From Anaerovibrio sp. JC8 (GTDB lineage: Bacteria; Bacillota; Negativicutes; Selenomonadales; Selenomonadaceae), in assembly GCF_002100115.1 (NCBI RefSeq), contig NZ_ANBM01000006.1, positions 157,372 through 221,371 on the forward strand: a stretch of 64,000 nucleotides of DNA, read 5' to 3'. Each line of letters begins with the position of its first letter. Within the stretch, counting starts at the first letter, position 1. A model generated the notes under the pieces. That model saw only the letters and a program-made list of their open reading frames with translations, had not been told where the DNA came from and ran no database searches. Of the stretch, positions 45,355 through 53,425 are shown one piece after another. The translations under genes were made by a program, and so were the position numbers.

Positions 45355-45382
45355 TGTAATAGATTAGTTTTTCATCCGTATG
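45355..45382 (+). promoter_or_regulatory. ECF-sigma-like promoter, copy 1
   Basis: TGTAAT (45355-45360), 16 bases, CGTATG (45377-45382), preceded by T7. Nearly identical over 35 bases to copy 2 at 46922 and sharing boxes and spacing with copy 3 at 21139. The form resembles -35/-10 elements of ECF sigma factors (TGTAAC...CGTC type). Confidence 0.6.
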
Positions 45383-45388
45383 TATGAA

Positions 45389-45518
45389 TGGAAACTTACA
45401 TAACCTGCTTCATCTTAGATGATAATGCAGGACCTCATACACTTTTTTTCCTTTTTTTGACGGGTCCTCTCCAACCCGTTCCTCTCCAAGAAGCCGTATT
45501 ACCCAGCGGCTTCTTTTA
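45389..45518 (+). ncRNA. candidate anti-Shine-Dalgarno small RNA 1
   Basis: About 130 nt from the ECF-like promoter to a T-run. A 5' hairpin CCTGC...GCAGG is followed by a U/C-rich single-stranded tract, then ACGGGT-CCTCTCCA-ACCCGT (45460-45479) whose loop is complementary to GGAGAGG-type ribosome sites, and finally GAAGCCG/CGGCTTC with TTTT (45490-45517). No conserved reading frame between the two copies. Convergent with the AlbA-like gene, whose stop lies at 45543. Confidence 0.6.
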
Positions 45519-45542
45519 ATTTGCAAAAAAATCTGGTCAGTT

Positions 45543-46793
45543 TTATCGCCCATAGGTAGTGCCGCGGCCATTGCCATTCTTCTGAATATAGCCCCTGTCA
45601 TGCAAAGTATTTAATGCCCGGATAGTTTTAGATTTGCTCCAATTCAGCCTGGTGGCAATTTCACTGCTGGAAAGCCGCATCCCGCTTTCCAAAACCTCCA
45701 TGACCTTTTTATTTGCCGTGGTTATTTCATAGGTGGTGGTTAGGCATGGCAAGGAAACGAACACCGCATTTTCCGTCACATCAAAGGACGGCTGCCGGGT
45801 TGCACCGCTATAAGCCTCCTGTATTCTCTTGATGCCAGTACCAAACATTTCAATAAGATGCAGCCTGAAAAATACATTTCCGATTATAGGATTACGCAAA
45901 TTGGAAATATAGCCGTTTATGTATTCTTCCTTGGTAAGTCCCTTTGGCAAGCCACCCGGAGAAGCTATCTCTATTCTATCGGCAAACATGGAAATCCTTA
46001 TGTGAGAATTAACATCCCAGGTCCGATGTACCAATGCGTTGGCAACCGCCTCACGAAAAGCCATTTCGGGAATAATATCTACCGTCTTGCGCTCTATCCC
46101 GTCTATTTTTTCATATTGGTAGTAACGCTTATACATGGAAACAGCCATATCATATTGCTGCAAAATTGAAATACCGGAATGAGTTTCCCTATCCATTATT
46201 TCACTGAGGCTATTGCCAAATTTGGCTATATCGATGCCACTGAATTTATTTTCATCAGCAAAAAGAGCCGCCGCTATATTATACTGTTTTTCATCACCCA
46301 AAAAACCGAAGGTCCGCAATATATCCTCCGACAGCCGGGACACCCCCAGTATTTTGATTAGTTTTTTCTCAAAATAATCAAAGGTAGGCTCTATCGCACC
46401 GCAGGAAAGCCCCTCATAATACAGGTTTGAACCCTCCAGGGCCAATCTCTTCAGCTCAAGCTGGTCAACCTCTATGGTAGCTGTATCGCTGCGACGATAG
46501 GCCTTGCCTCTGTAAAAATAAGGCTTAAACTTACCTTCGGACACTGCAATAGTTATGACCCCAGTTTTCCTGTTTATGTTGATAGAATAGTCCGGCTTGG
46601 GATTAATGCTGTCATTGATTTTATTTTCAATATCCAGACGAACTCTTTCCGGTTCTGAAACGCCGACAGGTGTCCCATCATCATCTACCCCAAACAGTAT
46701 TTTTCCCCCGCTGAAATTGGCAAATGCACTGACAGTTTTTAAAAAACTATTAGTAATTTCCCGCTTAAACTCTAAATTTCGTCCCTCTTTCAT
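45543..46793 (-). CDS. AlbA/Schlafen-domain ATP-binding regulator
   Basis: 416 residues. Residues about 1-120 are an AlbA_2/Schlafen-like domain (LEFKREITNSFLKTVSAFANFSGGKILFGVDDDG). A HATPase_c_4-type segment follows (FREAVANALVHRTWD, ADRIEIASPGGLPKGLT). A C-terminal winged helix (LSSSEIATRLNWSKSKTIRALNTLHDRG) ends it. Proteins of this layout are putative transcription regulators, often autoregulated and of unknown target. The start at 46793 is 7 nt from GGGAGGGG. A perfect 28-bp palindrome overlaps its -35 region. It lies between two related small RNA genes. Confidence 0.8.
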   Translation of the reverse strand: MKEGRNLEFKREITNSFLKTVSAFANFSGGKILFGVDDDGTPVGVSEPERVRLDIENKINDSINPKPDYSININRKTGVITIAVSEGKFKPYFYRGKAYRRSDTATIEVDQLELKRLALEGSNLYYEGLSCGAIEPTFDYFEKKLIKILGVSRLSEDILRTFGFLGDEKQYNIAAALFADENKFSGIDIAKFGNSLSEIMDRETHSGISILQQYDMAVSMYKRYYQYEKIDGIERKTVDIIPEMAFREAVANALVHRTWDVNSHIRISMFADRIEIASPGGLPKGLTKEEYINGYISNLRNPIIGNVFFRLHLIEMFGTGIKRIQEAYSGATRQPSFDVTENAVFVSLPCLTTTYEITTANKKVMEVLESGMRLSSSEIATRLNWSKSKTIRALNTLHDRGYIQKNGNGRGTTYGR

Positions 46794-46819
46794 CGTTACC
46801 CCTCCCATTTCGTGCCACT

Positions 46820-46874
46820 ATTTTTACCACATCATATAATAACCAAAACAAAAATGCAACGAAAAATTTTTCGT
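46820..46874 (-). promoter_or_regulatory. promoter of AlbA-like gene
   Basis: Minus strand -35 TTGCAT and -10 TATGAT, 17 bases apart; the -35 overlaps the palindromic operator at 46853-46880. Confidence 0.55.
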
Positions 46875-46880
46875 TGCATT
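46853..46880. promoter_or_regulatory. perfect 28-bp palindromic operator
   Basis: AATGCAACGAAAAA followed by its exact reverse complement, ending TTCGTTGCATT, centred at 46866/46867. Overlaps the -35 of the AlbA-like gene, so it may be its autoregulatory site, or part of a divergent promoter element. Confidence 0.65.
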
Positions 46881-46921
46881 TTTTGTATGCTACAATTTTT
46901 TCGAAAAAAATTTTATTTTTT

Positions 46922-46949
46922 TGTAATAGATTATTTTTTCATCCGTATG
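46922..46949 (+). promoter_or_regulatory. ECF-sigma-like promoter, copy 2
   Basis: TGTAAT (46922-46927), 16 bases, CGTATG (46944-46949), preceded by T7 and nearly identical to copy 1. Confidence 0.6.
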
Positions 46950-46955
46950 TATAAA

Positions 46956-47087
46956 TGGAAAACGATACGGACCATGTTTAATCAAGGATGATAAGGCTGG
47001 TCTATCGTGCACTTTCTTTTTCTCTGCAGACGGGTCCTCCAACCCGTCACTCTCACAGGAGCCGCACCCCAGCGGCTTCTTTTTTTA
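46956..47087 (+). ncRNA. candidate anti-Shine-Dalgarno small RNA 2
   Basis: Paralogue of the RNA at 45389. A 5' hairpin built from GATAcGGACC and GGTCtATC is followed by a U/C-rich tract, GACGGGT-CCTCCA-ACCCGTC (47029-47048) with a perfect CCUCC loop, and a GAGCCGC...GCGGCTTC terminator with seven Ts (47059-47087). Only the ends and promoter match copy 1, supporting function at the RNA level. Confidence 0.6.
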
Positions 47088-47252
47088 TGCCCGGATAAGT
47101 TCACCATAAAGCATAAAAATAAAACTTTTTCACTTAAATTTCCTTGTTATTTTCATAATCACCCATAAATTTTTCAGTTTTGTCTTATAACATATTACAC
47201 AACATAGGCCTATGAAGTTGAATTAAAGTTTATATATCGGAGGTAGATATTT

Positions 47253-47663
47253 ATGAAAAAGATTATTACTTGTATGTCTGTTTTAGCCGTAATGTTGTTT
47301 AGTTGCAGTGCATTCGCCAGCGAAGCACCACAGGATAAAATCGGTACTGCTGCGGCAGGAGCCGTAATCACAGAAGAATCAGTTGACGCATCTCGGGTTG
47401 GGGCTGTTGTGGATAACGAACCAATGACCGAAGAAGCTATAAATCATGGAACAGTAAACGAAAAGCCGGATTTGGATGCATCTAAAAATGGTTCTGCCGT
47501 AACCCAGAGACCAATTCATCAGGAGCCAGCTATTCAGGCACCAACTGATGAGGGTCCTATGAAGGACGAGCCAGTTTTAAAGGCACCTCAGTCCGAGCGC
47601 CCAATTCAGGCACCTGCCGGAAATGCCCCAGTAGACGAAACTGCTGAGCCTACAATTAAATAA
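47253..47663 (+). CDS. small exported Pro/Glu-rich protein
   Basis: 136 residues. Signal peptide MKKIITCMSVLAVMLFSCSAFA with cleavage after AFA; the Cys at 18 is not in a lipobox of the usual form. The mature part is low-complexity, with phrases such as DEPVLKAPQSERPIQAP and repeated short blocks ending in Pro. It is probably unfolded, perhaps surface- or periplasm-located. The RBS GGAGG is 8 nt away. Ends at a terminator. No family recognised. Confidence 0.6.
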   Translation: MKKIITCMSVLAVMLFSCSAFASEAPQDKIGTAAAGAVITEESVDASRVGAVVDNEPMTEEAINHGTVNEKPDLDASKNGSAVTQRPIHQEPAIQAPTDEGPMKDEPVLKAPQSERPIQAPAGNAPVDETAEPTIK

Positions 47664-47677
47664 GCCACAATAACAAG

Positions 47678-47706
47678 GGAGCTGTGCTTTGCACAGCTCC
47701 TTTTTA
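47678..47706 (+). terminator. terminator of Pro/Glu-rich protein gene
   Basis: GGAGCTGTGC and GCACAGCTCC arms around a 3-nt loop, T5. Confidence 0.9.
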
Positions 47707-47818
47707 TTCTTTAAGAACAGTGATGGATTTTTCGAAAAAGAATACTTCACTGACACCTTTAGTGACCCTGATTTCTCCTATACTTAAAAACTAATTAAAA
47801 TTTTCTTTCTATACCCTA

Positions 47819-47846
47819 TTGACATAGTAGAAAAAAAGAGTATACT
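47819..47846 (+). promoter_or_regulatory. amtB-glnK promoter
   Basis: -35 TTGACA (47819-47824), 16-bp spacer, -10 TATACT (47841-47846), giving a leader of about 270 nt. Confidence 0.8.
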
Positions 47847-47875
47847 TAATGACAACAACATATCAAGGCAATGAT

Positions 47876-48068
47876 GCCCCACCAATTCAGGTACCGGATT
47901 TGGTGGGGCGTTTCTGTTTTCTGGTAGGTTGTTTCATTTGAAAGTCAAATAGGGTGTACGGCTGCTGTCACGCAAGAATCAGATCTCCTAGCTTTTTCTT
48001 CAGCAGACGTATTGGGACAAAGGCGTCCTGTAGTTCTTGAAAGATACGAGAGCTATGGGCCGCCTTTT
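47876..48068 (+). promoter_or_regulatory. structured leader of amtB with terminator-like hairpins
   Basis: Three hairpins precede amtB. The first is GCCCCACCA/TGGTGGGGC (47876-47909) followed by a T-rich tract; the second GTACGGCTGCTG/CAGCAGACGTAT (47957-48011); the third AAAGGCG...CGCCTTTT (48019-48068) with inner TAGTTCT/AGAGCTA and then a T-rich tail. The third looks like an intrinsic terminator upstream of the gene. This suggests antitermination control, as by ANTAR-type or other nitrogen-sensing regulators; the regulator is unknown. Confidence 0.55.
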
Positions 48069-48125
48069 CTATTTGGCAAAGGACTAATACCATTATCCAA
48101 AATTTTCTGGAAAGGAATGATAATT

Positions 48126-49436
48126 ATGATCGATACTGGCGATACTGCCTGGGTACTGATTAGTGCAGCCCTGGTATTTCTAATGACTCCTGGACTGGCC
48201 TTCTTCTATGGCGGCATGGTCCGCAGTAAAAATGTTCTTACAACTATTATGCAGAGCTTCTTCATTGTGGCTCTTATCTCCGTGGAATGGGTGCTTATCG
48301 GCTATGCCATGACCTTCGGCACCGACATCAACGGCTTTATTGGTGCTTTGGACAAGATTGGCCTCGTAGGGGTTGGCCTCAATGTCCTGGAAAATGGCAC
48401 TATTCCTGAGCTGGCCTTCGTAGCCTTCCAGTGCATGTTTGCCGTTATTACCCCAGCCCTTATCACCGGCGCCTTTGCTGAGCGCATGAAGTTCGCTGCC
48501 TTTGCTCTCTTTATTCTTCTCTGGGCTATCTTCATTTACAACCCAATGGCCCACTGGGTATGGGGCGGTGGCTTCCTGGCCGAGCTTGGTGCTCTGGACT
48601 TCGCTGGTGGTCTGGTAATTCACATTCTCTCCGGTGTTTCCGGTTTGACTCTTTGCATACTCCTTGGTAAGCGTGCTGGCTACGGCCGCACCGCCATGAT
48701 TCCTCATAATCTTCCTATGACTGTTTTGGGCGCAGCACTTCTGTGGTTTGGTTGGTTTGGTTTCAATGCCGGCAGTGCTCTTGGCGCCAACGCCTTAGCC
48801 GCTAATGCTTTCGTCACCTCTCAGGCAGCAGCGGCTGCGGCAACTCTTTCCTGGGTAGTTACTGAGTGGAAGATGAATGGCAAGCCTACCATCCTCGGTG
48901 CAGCTTCCGGTTGTATCGCCGGCCTTGTAGCCATTACCCCGGCTGCAGGCTTCGTGGCTCCACTGCCATCCGTTATTATCGGCCTTGTAGGCGGTGTTGT
49001 CTGCTACTTCGCTGTGGCAGTTCTCAAGGAAAAGCTGGGCTACGATGATGCCCTTGACGCTTTCGGCGTACATGGTATTGGCGGTATGTGGGGTGCTTTG
49101 GCCACCGGTATCTGGGCTACCACCGAGATTAATCCTGATGGTGCCAACGGCCTTTACTATGGTGATACCCATCTCTTTATTGCACAGGTCATTTCCATCG
49201 GTGTAGCTGTCGCTTTGGCAGTAGTAGGCACCTGTATCCTGTACAAGCTGGTTACCCTTGTTACTGAGGCCCGTGTCTCCGAGGCTGAGGAGCTTACCGG
49301 CCTTGATATCGTGGAGCACGGCGAGCGTGGCTATGCCCGTTCCATCCTGGGTGGCTCCCCTATTATGGGCAGCTTTGAGGATTCCAGTGAAATGCTGGCC
49401 AACACAGTAATGCAGGCCAATGCCAACAAGGCGTAA
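48126..49436 (+). CDS. amtB: ammonium transporter AmtB
   Basis: 436 residues, 11 membrane helices. Imports ammonium and is controlled by GlnK. Characteristic residues are seen in LTPGLAFFYGGMVRSKNVL, GAFAERMKF, the His-containing IFIYNPMAHWVWGGG and HGIGGMWGALATG (pore His pair). The ATG at 48126, after AAAGGAA, is preferred over earlier in-frame ATGs (48117, 48012) that lack a suitable site. Precedes glnK by 18 nt in one operon, the universal arrangement. Transcription starts far upstream and passes a structured leader. Confidence 0.95.
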   Translation: MIDTGDTAWVLISAALVFLMTPGLAFFYGGMVRSKNVLTTIMQSFFIVALISVEWVLIGYAMTFGTDINGFIGALDKIGLVGVGLNVLENGTIPELAFVAFQCMFAVITPALITGAFAERMKFAAFALFILLWAIFIYNPMAHWVWGGGFLAELGALDFAGGLVIHILSGVSGLTLCILLGKRAGYGRTAMIPHNLPMTVLGAALLWFGWFGFNAGSALGANALAANAFVTSQAAAAAATLSWVVTEWKMNGKPTILGAASGCIAGLVAITPAAGFVAPLPSVIIGLVGGVVCYFAVAVLKEKLGYDDALDAFGVHGIGGMWGALATGIWATTEINPDGANGLYYGDTHLFIAQVISIGVAVALAVVGTCILYKLVTLVTEARVSEAEELTGLDIVEHGERGYARSILGGSPIMGSFEDSSEMLANTVMQANANKA

Positions 49437-49454
49437 GAAAGGACAGGTGATATT

Positions 49455-49838
49455 ATGAAAATGACCAAGATTGAAATTATTACCCGTTCCAACAAGCTGG
49501 ACGACCTTATGGGTGCCCTGAATGATATCGGGGTGCTGGGCATGACTGTTAGCCAGGTCTTTGGCTGTGGCCTCCAGAAGGGCCATGAAGAGGTATACCG
49601 TGGCAAAAAGTACGATATAAATCTGGTGCCAAAGGTAAAAATCGAAACTGTGGTATGTGAGGTTCCTGTGGATCTGGTTCTGGACACTGCCCAGAGGGTC
49701 CTGCGCACCGGCAACTACGGCGACGGCAAGATCTTTGTATATGAGCTTACTGATGCTGTCCGCATCCGCACCGGCCAGAGGGGTGCTACCGCCATAATGG
49801 ATATTCCTGGTGAGAAAAAGGAGTCCTCCAAAAGCTAA
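49455..49838 (+). CDS. glnK: PII signal-transduction protein GlnK
   Basis: 127 residues. T-loop EEVYRGKKYDINLVPK with the conserved Tyr (uridylylation site in proteobacteria), and the B-loop and C-loop with GDGKIFVYELTDAVRIRTGQRG that bind ATP or 2-oxoglutarate. Regulates AmtB and nitrogen enzymes by binding to them. Longer at its C-terminus (EKKESSKS) than typical. Follows amtB by 18 nt and ends at a strong terminator. Confidence 0.95.
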   Translation: MKMTKIEIITRSNKLDDLMGALNDIGVLGMTVSQVFGCGLQKGHEEVYRGKKYDINLVPKVKIETVVCEVPVDLVLDTAQRVLRTGNYGDGKIFVYELTDAVRIRTGQRGATAIMDIPGEKKESSKS

Positions 49839-49872
49839 AATAATACTATTTAAGCATTAAAATAACATTTAA

Positions 49873-49915
49873 AAAATGCTGGAATCCCGTAGCAGATTCC
49901 AGCATTTTATTTTTT
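49873..49915 (+). terminator. amtB-glnK terminator
   Basis: AATGCTGGAATC and GATTCCAGCATT arms, followed by TTATTTTTT. Confidence 0.9.
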
Positions 49916-49922
49916 ATCCGAT

Positions 49923-50088
49923 GCTAACGGTTGCTAAGACTCCCTCCTCTTAGGCGGGAGTTAAGCAGGTATCCACAAGCAGCTTGCTGATTGTGTGATA
50001 ATCGCTTATGCAGAGCTAAGCACCCGTAAAGCAATGGGTAAAATTCGACTAAATTCAGATGGAGTATAAAACTCCACCTGAATAAGTC
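49923..50088 (-). repeat. structured dispersed repeat, copy B (complete)
   Basis: Minus-strand reading starts GACTTATTCAG (5' arm) and ends GTTAGC. Several paired stems are visible: GACTTATTCAGGTGGAG with CTCCATCTGAATTTAGTC, ACCCATT...GGGT, GCTTAG...TAAGC, and ACTCCCGCCT...AGGAGGGAGT. Shares ordered blocks with copy A at 4274-4382, and both copies are preceded by TAAAATGA. Lies between glnK and dinB, 2 nt from the dinB stop codon. Structured RNA or IS200/IS605-derived remnant (inference). Confidence 0.65.
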
Positions 50089-50089
50089 T

Positions 50090-51232
50090 TCATTTTATGA
50101 GGCTGCCCCGGGTTACTCCCAGCTTGCCGAATTTGCTGTTTATACCGTCAATGGCCTGATAGAGCTTGTCCTTTTTCTCGTCGTGGAATAAGGACACCGC
50201 CTCCATTTCCCCAAAGCCGCTGGTGGAAACTCCCAGCAGGCGGATATTTCTGGTTATGTTGAGGTTTTGAAACAGCTCCTTGATGGCGGTGAAAATATCA
50301 TTATCGAAATTTGATGGCTCAAACAGCTGCTTCTGGCGGGTATAGGTGGTAAAATCCCGGGTCCTCAGCTTTAACTGAATGGTCTTGGCCTTGAAGCCGG
50401 CCTTCCTCAGCCGCCAGCCCACCTTGACAGACAGCTGCAGCAGCACCTCCAGGGCCTCCTCTGCGGTCTGAATATCCTCCCCAAAGGTGATTTCATTGCC
50501 AATGGACTTGGCCCGGCCCCGTGGGGCCACCGGCCGTTCATCCAGACCACGGGACAGATTATATAGGTGCTGGGCGGTTTTCTCCCCTATCATATTCCGC
50601 AGCCGCTGATAATCCAGCTTGCGCAAATCCAAAACGGTCCTTATATGAATGGAATCCAGTAAAGCCGCGGTCTTGGCCCCTACTCCCCAAATTCTCCTGA
50701 CAGGCAGCGGATCAAGAAAGTCCTGCACTTCATCCTTCGCCACCACTACCAGCCCGTCGGGTTTGTCCAGATCCGAGGCAATCTTGGCAATAAACTTATT
50801 GGGGGCAATTCCCACAGAAGCAACTATGCCTGTCTTTTCCCTTATTTCCTGCTTCAGCTTCATGGCATACTGCAGGGGATCATCCATGAGCCGCCCCATG
50901 CCTGTCAAATCCAGAAAGGCCTCATCAATGGACAAGGGCTCTATAAGGGGTGAATAGTGGTCAAATATGTCAAAAATCTGCTGGGATACCTCAGCATAGC
51001 GGGGATAATTCCCCTGGATAAAAATGCCCTGGGGACACAGCTTCCTTGCCTTGGATGTAGGCATGGCGGAATGAACCCCGAATTTTCTGGCCTCATAGGA
51101 ACAGGTGGAGACCACTCCCCTGCCCCCAATGCCTCCTACTATGAGGGGCTTGCCCCGGTATTCCTTATGGTCCAGCTGCTCCACCGAAGCAAAAAAGGCA
51201 TCCATATCCACGTGCATTATAATTCTGTCCAT
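50090..51232 (-). CDS. dinB: DNA polymerase IV (Y-family)
   Basis: 380 residues, translesion polymerase. Palm motifs: MHVDMDAFFASVEQ with the first Asp, and PLSIDEAFLDLTG with the catalytic Asp-Glu pair. The little-finger domain is at about 240-340. A C-terminal clamp-binding motif is not obvious. Start ATG 51232; it follows the CGGC gene by 15 nt, so the two may be co-transcribed. Its stop abuts the structured repeat. Confidence 0.95.
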   Translation of the reverse strand: MDRIIMHVDMDAFFASVEQLDHKEYRGKPLIVGGIGGRGVVSTCSYEARKFGVHSAMPTSKARKLCPQGIFIQGNYPRYAEVSQQIFDIFDHYSPLIEPLSIDEAFLDLTGMGRLMDDPLQYAMKLKQEIREKTGIVASVGIAPNKFIAKIASDLDKPDGLVVVAKDEVQDFLDPLPVRRIWGVGAKTAALLDSIHIRTVLDLRKLDYQRLRNMIGEKTAQHLYNLSRGLDERPVAPRGRAKSIGNEITFGEDIQTAEEALEVLLQLSVKVGWRLRKAGFKAKTIQLKLRTRDFTTYTRQKQLFEPSNFDNDIFTAIKELFQNLNITRNIRLLGVSTSGFGEMEAVSLFHDEKKDKLYQAIDGINSKFGKLGVTRGSLIK

Positions 51233-51247
51233 AGGAATAATCCTCTA

Positions 51248-51637
51248 TTACTCGATAACTAAACGCTCTCCTGTGGCGTGCTGGCCGTGGGTACCGTCGT
51301 ATACTGCTACCCCTGCGGCTTCCAGACGCCTGCTGATATTTTTAATGGTTGGGCAAAGCACCGGCACCTCATCGGCATTTTTCTTGCTGGTGCAATGGGA
51401 AAGATGCACGGCATCAATGCCGTTTTTCGCCATGCGGGCTATTTTCTTTTCAATGCCCTCCTGATCTTCCAGCATACTGTCTCCGCAGCCGTTGCAGGTC
51501 CACATGGCCGCCAGCTGTATATCCTCACCGGCATATTTTTTGAAGCCTTCGCTGCGCTCATTGAAGGCCCGGAGGCACCCGGTCCCGGCACAGGCGGCAG
51601 AAGTCTTTAAACAACGTAAAATAGCAATTTTCTTCAT
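51248..51637 (-). CDS. CGGC domain protein
   Basis: 129 residues. It carries CSATG-like cysteine pairs in ILRCLKTSAACAGTGCLRAF and AAMWTCNGCGDSM, the CGGC domain named for its CxGC-type motif (metal or cluster binding suspected; role unproven). A final HCTSK and PVLCPTIKN keep more cysteines. First gene of the pair with dinB. Found widely in anaerobes; no enzymatic function established. Confidence 0.75.
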   Translation of the reverse strand: MKKIAILRCLKTSAACAGTGCLRAFNERSEGFKKYAGEDIQLAAMWTCNGCGDSMLEDQEGIEKKIARMAKNGIDAVHLSHCTSKKNADEVPVLCPTIKNISRRLEAAGVAVYDGTHGQHATGERLVIE

Positions 51638-51875
51638 AACAATCTCTCCTAATATCTTAATTCCTTATTTAGTATAACTCAATGGTGCAACTTTTTTCTG
51701 TTTTAAATAAAACATTTTCCGTATTATTTCATTTCGTGATTTATCTCTTGTTTTAAGGAGAAATTGATAATAATTTTCAAAAATATCTATTGAAATTGCA
51801 TAGTAATATGGTATAATATGATAAAAATGTTATAATACATTATATCACGTTATAGAAAGTTTATGAGGTGTATGT

Positions 51876-53111
51876 ATGGCTACAGTAAATGAAAACTATT
51901 TAAAATTACCGGGAAGCTATCTCTTTGCAGAAATTGGCCGCCGTGTGGCTGCCTTTAAGGAAGCCCATCCTGAGGCTGATGTTATCCGTCTGGGCATTGG
52001 TGACGTTACCCAGCCTTTGCCGGCTGTCTGCATTGAGGCCATGCACAAGGCCGTAGACGAAATGGCCAAGGCCGAAACCTTCCGTGGCTATGGCCCGGAG
52101 CAGGGCTATGACTTCCTTATTGAAGCCATTCGACAGACCAATTATGTAGGTCGTGGCATTGAGATTGCTGCTGATGAAATATTTGTCAGCGATGGTTCCA
52201 AGAGTGACTGCGGCAATATTCAGGAGATTTTCGGCACTGATAACAAGGTAGCCATTACTGACCCTGTATATCCTGTATACCTTGATTCCAATGTTATGGC
52301 AGGCCGCACCGGTGAAATCAAGGAGGACGGTCATTTTGAAGGTATTACCTACCTTCCATGTGATGCCAGCAACAATTTCTCCCCTGAGCTTCCCAAGGAG
52401 CCGGTGGATATGATCTATCTCTGCTGCCCTAACAATCCTACCGGTACCACCCTTTCCAAGGAACAGCTGAAGAAATGGGTGGATTATGCCAAGGAAAATA
52501 AGGCAGTTATCCTTTTTGACGCTGCCTATGCCGCCTATATTACTGAAGCTGATGTGCCTCGTTCCATTTATGAAATCGAGGGTGCCAAGGAAGTGGCCAT
52601 TGAGTTCCGCTCCTTCTCCAAGACTGCGGGCTTCACCGGAACCCGTTGCGGTTATACCGTAATTCCTAAGGCTGTTAAGGGCTTTACAAAGGAAGGCAAG
52701 CCAGTGGAATTCAACAAGCTCTGGAACCGCCGTCATACCACCAAGTTCAACGGCACTGCCTACATTATCCAGCGGGGTGCTGCCGCTATTTACACTCCAG
52801 AGGGCCAGAAGCAGGTCAAGGAGCTGGTGGGCTACTATATGGAAAATGCCCGGATTATCCGTGAGGGCCTTGCAGCTGCCGGCATTGAGGCCTATGGCGG
52901 CGTAAATGCTCCATATATCTGGCTTAAGACTCCAAACAATATGCCATCCTGGGACTTCTTTGACAAGCTCCTGACAGAGGTAAATATTGTGGGTACCCCA
53001 GGTGCCGGCTTTGGACCATGCGGTGAAGGCTATTTCCGCCTTACAGCTTTTGGTGACAGGGAAAACACCCTGCGGGCCGTAGAACGCATCAAAAACAAGC
53101 TTCATTTTTAA
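51876..53111 (+). CDS. dapL: LL-diaminopimelate aminotransferase
   Basis: 411 residues. Makes LL-diaminopimelate directly from tetrahydrodipicolinate, a shortcut in lysine and peptidoglycan synthesis. DapL-specific segments are [17 protein letters not shown] at the start, [13 protein letters not shown], the PLP lysine in [18 protein letters not shown] and the late [11 protein letters not shown]. Start ATG with GAGGTG upstream. Single gene followed by a very long hairpin. DapL is absent from most Proteobacteria and common in Firmicutes, helping the taxonomic call. Confidence 0.95.
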   Translation: MATVNENYLKLPGSYLFAEIGRRVAAFKEAHPEADVIRLGIGDVTQPLPAVCIEAMHKAVDEMAKAETFRGYGPEQGYDFLIEAIRQTNYVGRGIEIAADEIFVSDGSKSDCGNIQEIFGTDNKVAITDPVYPVYLDSNVMAGRTGEIKEDGHFEGITYLPCDASNNFSPELPKEPVDMIYLCCPNNPTGTTLSKEQLKKWVDYAKENKAVILFDAAYAAYITEADVPRSIYEIEGAKEVAIEFRSFSKTAGFTGTRCGYTVIPKAVKGFTKEGKPVEFNKLWNRRHTTKFNGTAYIIQRGAAAIYTPEGQKQVKELVGYYMENARIIREGLAAAGIEAYGGVNAPYIWLKTPNNMPSWDFFDKLLTEVNIVGTPGAGFGPCGEGYFRLTAFGDRENTLRAVERIKNKLHF

Positions 53112-53138
53112 TAATAAACATATAAAGTAGAAAAATAT

Positions 53139-53353
53139 AAAAGGCAGGGACTGCTGTCTATAGCGCCACTCATGGGCCTAAAACTTTTTGTCCGATTATA
53201 TAGTGTAAAAAATCATAACTCGCGTCGCCCTTATAGGACTAGCTTCGCGTCGCTCAAACAAATGATTTTTTCCACTAATATTAAGGTACGGACAAAACAG
53301 TTTATTAACGACCCATGAGCTAATTGCTATAGCCACCAGCCCCTGCCTTTTTT
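53139..53353. repeat. 215-bp long imperfect inverted repeat
   Basis: Paired blocks from the ends inward: AAAAGGCAGGG/CCCCTGCCTTTT, CTATAGC/GCTATAG, CTCATGGG/CCCATGAG, TTTTGTCCG/CGGACAAAA, GTGTAAAAAATCAT/ATGATTTTTTCCAC. The loop holds two direct GCGTCGC copies. Ends in T6 on the plus strand, so it could act as the dapL terminator, or be a MITE or noncoding RNA. Confidence 0.7.
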
Positions 53354-53425
53354 AGAACATTTAATTATTATTTATTTAACGCTATTTTAATATTTATTAA
53401 TTACTAAAATATTGTTTTAAAATTG

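Noticed and set aside
45410..45601. 63-codon minus-strand frame over the first small RNA
   Set aside because: Crosses the RNA terminator and stem sequences, and is not kept in the paralogous unit.
47873..48068. Known riboswitch in the amtB leader (glutamine or glnA type)
   Set aside because: I could not match the conserved cores of those riboswitches; only generic hairpins with a terminator are visible.
51906..53105. 399-codon minus-strand frame over dapL
   Set aside because: Mirror of the highly conserved dapL frame; no site and no family match.
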